Below are positions 27,988-35,486 of a stretch of 64,000 nucleotides of DNA, piece after piece. The position numbers and the translations under genes were made by a program. Source of the DNA: Paludibacteraceae bacterium (lineage in GTDB: Bacteria; Bacteroidota; Bacteroidia; Bacteroidales; Paludibacteraceae); contig JAGALP010000004.1 of the NCBI GenBank assembly GCA_017625155.1, positions 1 to 64,000 on the forward strand. Reading direction: 5' to 3'. Under the pieces are notes generated by a model, which was given only the letters and a program-made list of their open reading frames with translations, had not been told where the DNA came from and ran no database searches. Position 1 is the first letter of the stretch; every line of letters begins with the position of its first letter.

Positions 27988-30095
27988 GACAACTGTATCC
28001 TACCGCGTTGTTTGTCGATGTCAATCACTTTCACCATCACATGTTGGTGCAATGCAACAACTTCAGCGGGATTATTGATTCGGCGATTAGCCATTTCGGA
28101 TATATGGACCAATCCATCCTTGTGTACGCCTATATCTACAAATGCACCGAAGTTGGCGATATTGGTCACAATGCCAGGCAGTACCATGCCTATTTGTAGG
28201 TCATCAATGGTATGCACGCTCTCGTCGAAGTGCCATTCTTCTAATTGCTCACGTGGGTCACGACTTGGCTTCTCCAACTCACGAAGGATATCTTGGAGCG
28301 TTGGCATTCCCACTTTGTCTGTCACATAGCGTTGCAAATCTATTTTCTCGCGCAGCGTCGCATTGTTCATAAGGTCGGCTACGCTACACTTCAAGTCCTT
28401 AGCCATTTTCTCCACTATGCCATAGCTCTCTGGATGCACCGCTGAGTTATCCAACGGGTTATCGGAGTTGGTCACGCGCAAGAATCCTGCTGCTTGCTCA
28501 AAGGTCTTTGCGCCCATTTTGGGCACTTTGAGTAGCGCCTTGCGGTTAGGAAAAGCACCATTCTCGCTGCGGTAGTTCACGATGTTGTGTGCCAACGCAG
28601 AACCTAATCCAGATACGTAGGTTAATATATGTTTGCTTGCCGTATTGACATCTACGCCCACGTGGTTTACCACGCTTTCCACCGTCTGCTGCAGACTCTC
28701 GCCGAGGCGCGTCTGATTTACATCGTGTTGGTATTGTCCTACGCCAATGGACTTAGGGTCAATCTTCACCAACTCCGCTAGTGGGTCCATTAGTCGTCTT
28801 CCAATCGATACAGCGCCGCGTACCGTCACGTCCTCGTCAGGGAATTCCTCACGAGCAATCTTACTAGCCGAATATACCGAAGCGCCGCTTTCGCTAACGA
28901 CGAATACTTGGGGTGTAGCGTGTATGGTGTATGGTGTAGAGGTGATGGTGTCTAGCGACACACGCACCATCTGTTCACATTCGCGCGATGCCGTGCCGTT
29001 ACCAATGGCGATTGCATCAATTTGGTATTGTGCGATAAGTTGTTGCAGGGTTTTAGTGGAAGCCACGTTATTGACAAATACCACGGTGTGATGCAGTAAA
29101 TCGCCTTGTGCTGATAGTATGACGGTCTTGCACCCAGTACGGAAACCAGGATCGAGTGCTAAGACACGCTTTTGTCCCAATGGTGACTCTAATAGCAATT
29201 GGCGAAGGTTTTGTGCAAACACACGTATTGCCTCTTCATCCGCTTTCTCTTTGCTACTAGCAGCAAACTCGGTCTCGATGGATGGCTTGAGTAGTCGCTT
29301 GTAGCTATCTTCCATGGCGAGTTCCACTTGATAGGTGGTATCGCTGCTGGTTTTGAGGAAGATTCTTGCCAATTTATCCAATGCTTTTTCGCTGTCGGGA
29401 GAAATGTCCACGCGGATAAACCCTTCGGCTTCAGCACGGCGGATAGCCAATAATCGGTGTGATGTGATGCGACGAAGTGGCTCTTTCACCGCAAAATAGT
29501 CGCGGTATTTCTGTGCCTCTTCTTCGGATTCTTTGCCTTTGACTACTTTGGTGGTCAATACAGCGGAGTAGGTAAACTCACGGCGAATAGCATTTCTGGC
29601 TTGTTCGTCTTGGCTAATCCACTCAGCTATGATGTCGCGTGCGCCTTGCAGGGCTTCTTCCCGTTTGTCGCCTAATCGCCTCATTGCCTCATCGCCTTCC
29701 CGTTTTTGCTCAAAAATTGCCTTTGCCAATGGCTCATATCCTTGCTCCCTCGCTACATCGGCACGTGTCTTGCGGTGGGGCTTGTAGGGTAGGTAGATAT
29801 CCTCCAATTCTGTAGCATCCCAGCATTTCTCAATACGTGCTTTCAGCTCGTCCGTCAATTGTCCTTGCTCGGCAATCGTATTAAGGATAGTAGCCTTGCG
29901 GTCTTCCATCTCCAAGTAGCGATGGTATTCATCGGCTATTGCGGCGATTTGCACTTCGTCCAAACTGCCAGTTTTTTCTTTACGGTAACGTGCAATAAAT
30001 GGTATAGTCGCATTCTCATTCAGCAATGCTACTGTAGCTGCTATCTGCTTAGCAGATACCCCTACTTTGGATGATATGAAGTCAAAATATACCAC
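27975..30095 (-). CDS. tex: Tex-family RNA-binding transcriptional accessory protein
   Basis: 706 aa from GTG 30095. Domain order as in Tex: N-terminal helical Tex region (ISSKVGVSAKQIAATVALLNENATIPFIARYRKE), YqgF-like RNase H fold (RVLALDPGFRTGCKTVIL), HhH motifs (LGSALAHNIVNYR, PKMGAKTFEQAAGFLR) and a C-terminal S1 domain (LQIGMVLPGIVTNIANFGAFVDIG.HKDGLVHIS). A cytoplasmic nucleic-acid binding protein that affects transcription and RNA handling. The coding DNA at 29668-29699 is an octameric repeat read as EGDEAMRRLGDK. It may lead transcription into the Omp28 operon. Confidence 0.94.
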   Translation of the reverse strand: MVYFDFISSKVGVSAKQIAATVALLNENATIPFIARYRKEKTGSLDEVQIAAIADEYHRYLEMEDRKATILNTIAEQGQLTDELKARIEKCWDATELEDIYLPYKPHRKTRADVAREQGYEPLAKAIFEQKREGDEAMRRLGDKREEALQGARDIIAEWISQDEQARNAIRREFTYSAVLTTKVVKGKESEEEAQKYRDYFAVKEPLRRITSHRLLAIRRAEAEGFIRVDISPDSEKALDKLARIFLKTSSDTTYQVELAMEDSYKRLLKPSIETEFAASSKEKADEEAIRVFAQNLRQLLLESPLGQKRVLALDPGFRTGCKTVILSAQGDLLHHTVVFVNNVASTKTLQQLIAQYQIDAIAIGNGTASRECEQMVRVSLDTITSTPYTIHATPQVFVVSESGASVYSASKIAREEFPDEDVTVRGAVSIGRRLMDPLAELVKIDPKSIGVGQYQHDVNQTRLGESLQQTVESVVNHVGVDVNTASKHILTYVSGLGSALAHNIVNYRSENGAFPNRKALLKVPKMGAKTFEQAAGFLRVTNSDNPLDNSAVHPESYGIVEKMAKDLKCSVADLMNNATLREKIDLQRYVTDKVGMPTLQDILRELEKPSRDPREQLEEWHFDESVHTIDDLQIGMVLPGIVTNIANFGAFVDIGVHKDGLVHISEMANRRINNPAEVVALHQHVMVKVIDIDKQRGRIQLSLKV
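29668..29699. repeat. Octameric microrepeat inside tex
   Basis: TCGCCTAA, TCGCCTCA, TTGCCTCA, TCGCCTTC: four exact 8-bp periods. The same octamer family lies inside the ABC-F and COG0523 genes. Confidence 0.75.
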
Positions 30096-30114
30096 GTTAC
30101 GTAATTTTAGCGCG

Positions 30115-30145
30115 CAAAGGTACTATTTTTTTTTTGAATACACAA
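30115..30145 (-). promoter_or_regulatory. Promoter of tex
   Basis: Minus-strand TACCTTTG (complement of 30115-30122) and TTG (complement of 30143-30145), spacer 20; the GTG start is about 20 bases downstream. Confidence 0.75.
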
Positions 30146-30173
30146 GTGTTTTGTTGAAATTTATGTAATACAT

Positions 30174-30214
30174 AAAAAAACACGAGATTATGCTTAGCGA
30201 TAATCTCGTGTTTT
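30174..30214 (-). terminator. Terminator of the GH13 operon
   Basis: Stem AACACGAGATTA / TAATCTCGTGTT with a 10-base loop. On the minus strand it ends in a T run (A run at 30174-30180), just after the GH13 stop at 30236. Confidence 0.88.
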
Positions 30215-30235
30215 GAATGGTATGTGTGAACTATA

Positions 30236-31585
30236 TTACTTGCTCAAGATGATGTATTTCCAAGGGGTGAGTTCGAGTGTTTGAGTAGCTTCAATATTCA
30301 TGGTTTTGCCGCAGAGGCAGTTATACTCGCCCTCGAGGTTGGTGAGGTCGAGAGTGACGGTTTGTGGCTCTGCGGACATATTCATGATGGCAATCACCGT
30401 ATTGTTGCCATGTTTTGGGCACTCTTTTGTGCGTACGCAAGCGAACACTTTGTCATTGTCTGCTGCAAGGCGAACCATAGGTGCACCCTTCTCGTTGCTC
30501 CACAATGCACGGTTGGCTGCACGTAAGTCATTCAAACCTTTGTACAATGCCTTTTGTGGTGCGTTCTCTACGCGATCAATCACGTCCTTCTCGAAGAACT
30601 CAAGACGATGATGGTTGCCGCTCATTTGACCAGTATAAATCATTGGCATACCTGGCACTACGTATGTGAATGCAGCGAAGAGGTCAGTCGCATCGCCCAT
30701 ACGCTCAAACTCGGTACCGTTCCAAGAGTTTTCATCGTGGTTAGAGGTGAAGTTCATACGGATAGCTTCTTTGCGGATAGTGGTATCTACTTTTGCAAAA
30801 TAACCCCAGAGGTCTTCCACTGTCTTGCTGCCTTGTGCCACGCCGTTCATGAGGTGGTGGAGTTCCCAACCATAGTACATATCGAATGCGCTCTCGGTGA
30901 GGTCTTGTGCCTCTGCTTCATCCTCTGCGAGGGTGAACATATCTGGGTGCTTAACTCGGATTTCAGCCATCGCTTCGTTCCAGAAATCGGTAGGAACTTC
31001 ACCTGCAACGTCGCAACGGAAGCCATCGATGCCGATGGTATCCATCCACCAGTGCATTGCTTTCTTCATCTCAGCGCGCATGTCTTGGTTGTCGTAGTTG
31101 AGTTTTGAGATGTCTGTCCAGTCGTATTGAACCATGAGGTTGCCGAGGCTATCGCGGTAGTGCCAACCTTCGTTTTTGGTCCATTCGCTATCTGGAGCTG
31201 TGTGGTTAGCTACCCAGTCGAGGATAACTTTCATACCCAGTTCGTGTGCCTTTGCGAGGAAGTGCTCAAAATCGGCGCGTGTACCGAACTCAGGGTTAAA
31301 TTCGCAGTAGTCGGTGATAGCATAGTAACTACCCAATGTGCCTTTGCGCTCAAGCACGCCAATCTTTTGAATTGGCATAATCCAGATGATATCCACGCCA
31401 CTCTCTTTTAGTTCAGGAAGGAGTGCCTCAGCTGCTGCGAAAGTGCCTTCTGGAGTGGCTTGACGTGTATTGAGCTCATAAATAGTAGCATCGTATGCCC
31501 AGCATGTGTGTCGAGCATCGCATGGTTGTTTTGCACAGGAGATCATAGCCAATGCTCCGAGTGCGAGAATAAGGATTTTTTTCAT
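30236..31585 (-). CDS. GH13 alpha-amylase-type lipoprotein
   Basis: 449 aa from ATG 31585, with a lipoprotein signal ending MISC (Cys17). One (beta/alpha)8 GH13 catalytic domain: ILDWVANHT (region I), GIDGFRCDVAGE with nucleophile Asp192, TLAEDEAEA with acid/base Glu221, FTSNHDENSW with Asp283, then a short C-terminal beta domain. It should cut alpha-1,4 links in starch or maltodextrins at the outer membrane or in the periplasm. It is 25 nt after a second GH13 lipoprotein. The CBM26-like protein at the left edge also points to starch use, but no SusC/SusD pair is in view. Confidence 0.9.
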   Translation of the reverse strand: MKKILILALGALAMISCAKQPCDARHTCWAYDATIYELNTRQATPEGTFAAAEALLPELKESGVDIIWIMPIQKIGVLERKGTLGSYYAITDYCEFNPEFGTRADFEHFLAKAHELGMKVILDWVANHTAPDSEWTKNEGWHYRDSLGNLMVQYDWTDISKLNYDNQDMRAEMKKAMHWWMDTIGIDGFRCDVAGEVPTDFWNEAMAEIRVKHPDMFTLAEDEAEAQDLTESAFDMYYGWELHHLMNGVAQGSKTVEDLWGYFAKVDTTIRKEAIRMNFTSNHDENSWNGTEFERMGDATDLFAAFTYVVPGMPMIYTGQMSGNHHRLEFFEKDVIDRVENAPQKALYKGLNDLRAANRALWSNEKGAPMVRLAADNDKVFACVRTKECPKHGNNTVIAIMNMSAEPQTVTLDLTNLEGEYNCLCGKTMNIEATQTLELTPWKYIILSK

Positions 31586-31610
31586 TGTTGTGAATTTAGT
31601 TGATTGAATA

Positions 31611-33644
31611 TTATTGAATTGTGTATGCAAGATTTGCCAAGTCAATGGTCACGCGAACTGTTTCGCCCATGTATGTGCGGTCGAATACCCATTTGTTGTC
31701 AGCTACTTCTACAGGTATGTATTCTCCATAGATAAGTGGCAATGAATTACGACGCATTTGTACGAGTTGTTGTACTTCGTTGCGGAATTGTTGTTGACGT
31801 TCTGTTAGACCATTGAATTTCATCATATGGCGGTTGTCTGGGTCATTGGCACCTGCCTCGCCATATTCATCTCCTTGATAGATACATGGCACACCAGGAA
31901 TAGTCAGATTGATTACCTCCAACAACATCGCAGCCTTGTAAGCTTGTTCTTCTTTAGCGGCATCGCCATCGGCTGTTACGCCGATTTCGCGCTCCCAACC
32001 AGCAGCTTTGTCGTTCTCATCCCAACGTACAGCACCACCAGCGAGCGAGATGAAGCGGCACTTGTCGTGGTTGCCAGAGATGTTACCCATGGTATGGTGT
32101 GAGCCATATGCTGCCAGTGACTCCATTACCGTATTATGCATACGCTTGAGTGATTGTTCTGGTTTGCCCAACACGTCGATAGCGGTGTGGTAGATGTTGA
32201 AGTCGAATTGTGAGTTGAGCATACCGCTCTTGACATAGGAGCCAATCAATGAAGGGTCGCCATATGTCTCACCAATCATCCAAATGTGGCGATTTGGATA
32301 GCGTTGCTTCATTTTTGCGCCGAGTTCGCGCCAGTAGTTCAGTGGGATATGCTTGCAAGCGTCGTGGCGGAAGCCGTCGAATGCGAATTTCTCAAGCCAT
32401 ACCAGTGCAGAGTCGGTCATTGGTGAGCATACTTCTGGACGCTCAAGGTCAAGCGTAGGGATATGTACGTCAAACCAAGTAGTGAGGCGAGCCTCATCCC
32501 AAAGTTCGAAGTTGCGACGTCCGTCAGGCAGGATGCTGTCAGTGTGCCAATTTGGGTGCTCTTTGAGTGTCGGTGAGTTGATATGCATATGGTTGGCTAC
32601 ATAGTCAAGAATGACGTTCAATCCGTGTTCGTGTGCTACAGCCAACATCTCATGCAGTTCCTCTTCGGTTGTGAAGCGTTTTTCTACTTCGGTAGTGTAG
32701 ATTGGCCAATAGCCGTGGTAGCCAGAGAATTTGGTGTATTTCTTGGTGTTATCGTATTTGTTGCCGTTCGCAAATGGGTAATATCCCCATGCATCCCAAG
32801 GGTTTTGGGTGATAGGAGAAATCCAAATCGTGCTTATTCCGAGTTCGTTGAAGAAGCCGTCTTTGATTTTTTGTGTGATACCTGCGATGTCGCCGCCTTG
32901 GTAATCCACGATGTCGAGTACTTCTGGGCTGTTCATTTTCCAATCGTTGGCTTTGTTGCCATTGTGGAAGCGGTCAATCATGAGTGAGTAGAGTACTTGT
33001 GCTTGGTCGTCGTGACGAGTCAATTGAGCCACGTCGTTCACTACTTTGCCGTTTTCCAGTGGGATGAGCAAGTCGTTGAGGCGTTTGCCATCGCCTAAAG
33101 CATACACGCGAATAAAACTGCGTCCTTGACTTTCGCGCCAAGCTTTCTCGATGGTGATGGTAGCTTCTGGGTCGTATTGACCGTAGTTAACATACTCTGT
33201 AGCACGAGTGTCTTGCCAGAGCACGCGGAATTGCAGGTGCTCATAATCATTCAATACACCAATAGTGATGGTAGAGTCGGTAAACGATTTGGTTACTAAT
33301 CCTACTTCGTAATTAGACTGAGGAAAGATTGGAATATCGTATGTGATACCTGTGGTCAAATCTTTTGCGCTCAAGATTGATAGTGTGTGATCACCTGCGA
33401 GTGTCAGCAAACCGTTCTCTACTTTCAGCACTTCATAACTGGGTTCGGTAGTAAACACTACGCTATCCCAACACTTGATTTGTGGCAGGTAGTCTGTCAA
33501 ATGAATTACATCACCATTGTCTGCACCGCAGTACGTGATAGGCATAATGGGATTTTGTGTGTTAGCATTGCGATCGTCGCACGTGCTGTTGCAGCAAGCC
33601 ATCAGGCTACTTGCAACAAAAATGGATAATAGAATTTTTTTCAT
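31611..33644 (-). CDS. GH13 glycoside hydrolase lipoprotein with N-terminal beta domains
   Basis: 677 aa, ATG 33644, lipobox LMAC (Cys17). Residues 30-205 are beta-rich (Ig/CBM-like, unassigned). GH13 begins at VLYSLMIDRFHNGNKAND (about 217), with DYQGGDIAGI, VILDYVANHMH, AFDGFRHDACKH (nucleophile Asp428), WMIGETYGDP (acid/base Glu459) and SGNHDKCRF (Asp527). The early layout resembles neopullulanase/cyclomaltodextrinase-type enzymes; exact specificity cannot be read. It starts 34 nt after DUF2851 stops and is followed by the second GH13 gene. Confidence 0.9.
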   Translation of the reverse strand: MKKILLSIFVASSLMACCNSTCDDRNANTQNPIMPITYCGADNGDVIHLTDYLPQIKCWDSVVFTTEPSYEVLKVENGLLTLAGDHTLSILSAKDLTTGITYDIPIFPQSNYEVGLVTKSFTDSTITIGVLNDYEHLQFRVLWQDTRATEYVNYGQYDPEATITIEKAWRESQGRSFIRVYALGDGKRLNDLLIPLENGKVVNDVAQLTRHDDQAQVLYSLMIDRFHNGNKANDWKMNSPEVLDIVDYQGGDIAGITQKIKDGFFNELGISTIWISPITQNPWDAWGYYPFANGNKYDNTKKYTKFSGYHGYWPIYTTEVEKRFTTEEELHEMLAVAHEHGLNVILDYVANHMHINSPTLKEHPNWHTDSILPDGRRNFELWDEARLTTWFDVHIPTLDLERPEVCSPMTDSALVWLEKFAFDGFRHDACKHIPLNYWRELGAKMKQRYPNRHIWMIGETYGDPSLIGSYVKSGMLNSQFDFNIYHTAIDVLGKPEQSLKRMHNTVMESLAAYGSHHTMGNISGNHDKCRFISLAGGAVRWDENDKAAGWEREIGVTADGDAAKEEQAYKAAMLLEVINLTIPGVPCIYQGDEYGEAGANDPDNRHMMKFNGLTERQQQFRNEVQQLVQMRRNSLPLIYGEYIPVEVADNKWVFDRTYMGETVRVTIDLANLAYTIQ

Positions 33645-33678
33645 GATGTGATATGTTTATTGTTTGTTTTTCTGTCGA

Positions 33679-34947
33679 TTAAAATAGTGATAATTGTTGC
33701 TGTCCAAATACTTGATACCCCACGTGACAATTAAAGCATAAATGTGGTTGGCAATAGTTTTGATAGAGGTGTATCAGTGCTTGTGTGTCGGCTGCGGAGC
33801 GAATATTTTGCCCAAGCATAGCCCATTTGCGAATGATTGTGTTATCCTCTTTGGGAATGTTGTCGAGCCAGTCGATAGCGTCCTCTATATGTTGATGTTG
33901 GGTATATGCATATTTGTATGGTATCACCGTGTTGATAAGCAGGATTGCTATTGAGTTTTTTCCTAATGGCAATGGGCGTTGTACGCGATTGTACACGTCT
34001 TCATTATCGTATTGCAAACTCAATAATTCAAACATCTTTTCCGTTGATTGTGCTTCCATCAATTGAGCGAATAGGAATTCCGATTGATATATCAAATGTG
34101 CGAACTGTCTAATACGTACTTCAGGCGCATTTTGTGGACGCATGCGCGCTTTCTTCCACATGCTTGCTTCTATTGGTTGGAGCGAGAATTTCTTTTGCAA
34201 AAAGCAGTATTCTTCCCATAGTCCTGGTTCTTGGTTCTTGGCTCTTGGCTCCAACAACCCCGATTGCCCGAGCAGGATAGCAGTCAACTGAAAAAGGCTA
34301 TTTCTGTGTTTTTGCAAGCATGATAGTGGCGTCGCCAATGCTAATGCTTCAAATGGCAGCCCGTTGGTGTGAAAGCCGAAGTTATGTGCCAAACTGATGT
34401 AGAATGCATGCGTCCAACTCTGCTGTGTGATACCAAGTAGTTGAGTGATGGATTGGCGTTTACATTCCAATCGTTTTTCTAATAAATTCTTTTTCCAGTC
34501 TTGCGTGAGCAGGGTAGGGTTCTCCAGCAATTGCTTGCCACAATCTGGTATGCCAGACAAGGATGCGTGCCATTCGGTGGAGTGAAGCAGTTGCGTGAGA
34601 TAGTCTTGCCCATGCGGATATTGCAGTTCGCATTGTGGGAGGCGTTCCCCGCGCGTGTTGCATACCTCTTTATCTGCTTTGGCTACTACGTGTAAGATGG
34701 TGTTGTCGTATGCAGCATCCATATGATGGCGATGCTTGTACCAGTCGGAAGCACATACATGTATCTCTATGTTTCCCACCCAGTCTTGTCCATCAATGCG
34801 AATATGTGCATTGCTGAAATCTGGTCCTGCGTGTATGTTGTATTGCCCTACAGACACAACCTCAACAGGCTTTCCATCTGTTGTTGTTTGCGGAAAACCT
34901 GCCCAAATGCGCTTTTGCCATATGTAATGCAGCAGTATTTCTGGCAT
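33679..34947 (-). CDS. DUF2851-family protein
   Basis: 422 aa. Start MPEILLHYIWQKRIW, then GQYNIHAGPDFSNAHIRIDGQDWVGNIEIHVCASDWYKH...YDNTILHVV matches the DUF2851 family, widespread in Bacteroidota and of unknown function. Cys at the C terminus (YCQPHLCFNCHVGYQVFG) may bind metal. The coding DNA at 34223-34254 is a heptameric repeat read as LLEPRAKNQEPGL. Its own promoter lies close upstream, with a leader of about 15-20 nt. It heads the transcription unit with the two amylase lipoproteins, a link that may be positional only. Confidence 0.85.
   Translation of the reverse strand: MPEILLHYIWQKRIWAGFPQTTTDGKPVEVVSVGQYNIHAGPDFSNAHIRIDGQDWVGNIEIHVCASDWYKHRHHMDAAYDNTILHVVAKADKEVCNTRGERLPQCELQYPHGQDYLTQLLHSTEWHASLSGIPDCGKQLLENPTLLTQDWKKNLLEKRLECKRQSITQLLGITQQSWTHAFYISLAHNFGFHTNGLPFEALALATPLSCLQKHRNSLFQLTAILLGQSGLLEPRAKNQEPGLWEEYCFLQKKFSLQPIEASMWKKARMRPQNAPEVRIRQFAHLIYQSEFLFAQLMEAQSTEKMFELLSLQYDNEDVYNRVQRPLPLGKNSIAILLINTVIPYKYAYTQHQHIEDAIDWLDNIPKEDNTIIRKWAMLGQNIRSAADTQALIHLYQNYCQPHLCFNCHVGYQVFGQQQLSLF
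34223..34254. repeat. Heptameric microrepeat inside DUF2851
   Basis: CCTGGTT, CTTGGTT, CTTGGCT, CTTGGCT, CCAAC: period 7. Nearly the same heptamers occur in the ABC-F gene (44886-44917). Confidence 0.72.
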
Positions 34948-34967
34948 TTATCGCTACAAATCGACTG

Positions 34968-34997
34968 CAAAGATACTACTTTTTTCTCATTCTGCAA
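34968..34997 (-). promoter_or_regulatory. Promoter of the DUF2851-GH13 unit
   Basis: Minus-strand TATCTTTG (complement of 34968-34975) and TTG (complement of 34995-34997), spacer 19. Confidence 0.68.
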
Positions 34998-35113
34998 AAA
35001 AAATATATTTTTTTCTATTCCGATATTTAGTTTTCTATCATTTTTGTACCTCACTTTCCAATTCTTAATTCATAATTCAAATTTCTTAATTCTTACCTGT
35101 CTTTTCCTTGTCA

Positions 35114-35157
35114 ATTACGTAGGATATACGTAACATATACGTAAGATATACGTAGGA
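35114..35157. repeat. 11-bp tandem array with palindromic core (4 units)
   Basis: ATTACGTAGGA, TATACGTAACA, TATACGTAAGA, TATACGTAGGA. Each unit holds the self-complementary TACGTA, so sites recur once per helical turn. Confidence 0.8.
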
Positions 35158-35232
35158 TAATCGAGTTGTTATCGAAGGAGTCTCGTATGTACTTCCTGCC
35201 TTTGTCGGTCATGCTTCTTTCTGCTTCCTTTC

Positions 35233-35276
35233 TCGTTACCACTTCGAAACCACGTCGAAACCACTTCGTTACCACT
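35233..35276. repeat. 11-bp tandem array (4 units)
   Basis: TCGTTACCACT, TCGAAACCACG, TCGAAACCACT, TCGTTACCACT; related to the ACGCGACCACT pair at 48290-48311. Confidence 0.8.
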
Positions 35277-35371
35277 CCATTGCCATCCAGTACTTTCCCC
35301 GTATCCCGCCACCTGTTTAGTGCTCGGCGATAACCCGCCGAGCAAAAAAACACAAGAAAATGCGATTTTTC

Positions 35372-35402
35372 TTGCACACCTGCAAATTTTGTTGTACCTT
35401 TG
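35372..35402 (+). promoter_or_regulatory. Promoter of the LRR protein gene
   Basis: TTG 35372-35374, N20, TACCTTTG 35395-35402; leader of about 80 nt. Confidence 0.78.
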
Positions 35403-35486
35403 CAAGGTATATCCTACTAATTTGACTAATTAGACCAATTCGACTAACAAGAAACATCAATACAAACCCTTAAAATTCAAACAATT

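Larger units (their letters stand above)
34948..35486. other. Intergenic region, 539 bp
   Basis: Holds a minus-strand promoter for DUF2851, an A/T-rich stretch, two 11-bp tandem arrays (35114-35157 and 35233-35276), and the plus-strand promoter of the LRR gene. Short open frames here (for example on the minus strand over 35111-35377) follow the repeats and have no family features, so no gene is called. Confidence 0.7.

Noticed and set aside
30554..31108. 184-codon frame opposite the GH13 gene
   Set aside because: Antisense to intact catalytic motifs of the amylase; no independent evidence.
35114..35276. CRISPR array
   Set aside because: Units are 11 bp, directly adjacent, with no spacers and no cas genes.
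35111..35377. Small minus-strand gene in the gap before the LRR gene
   Set aside because: Its peptide mirrors the 11-bp arrays and has no homology features or promoter.
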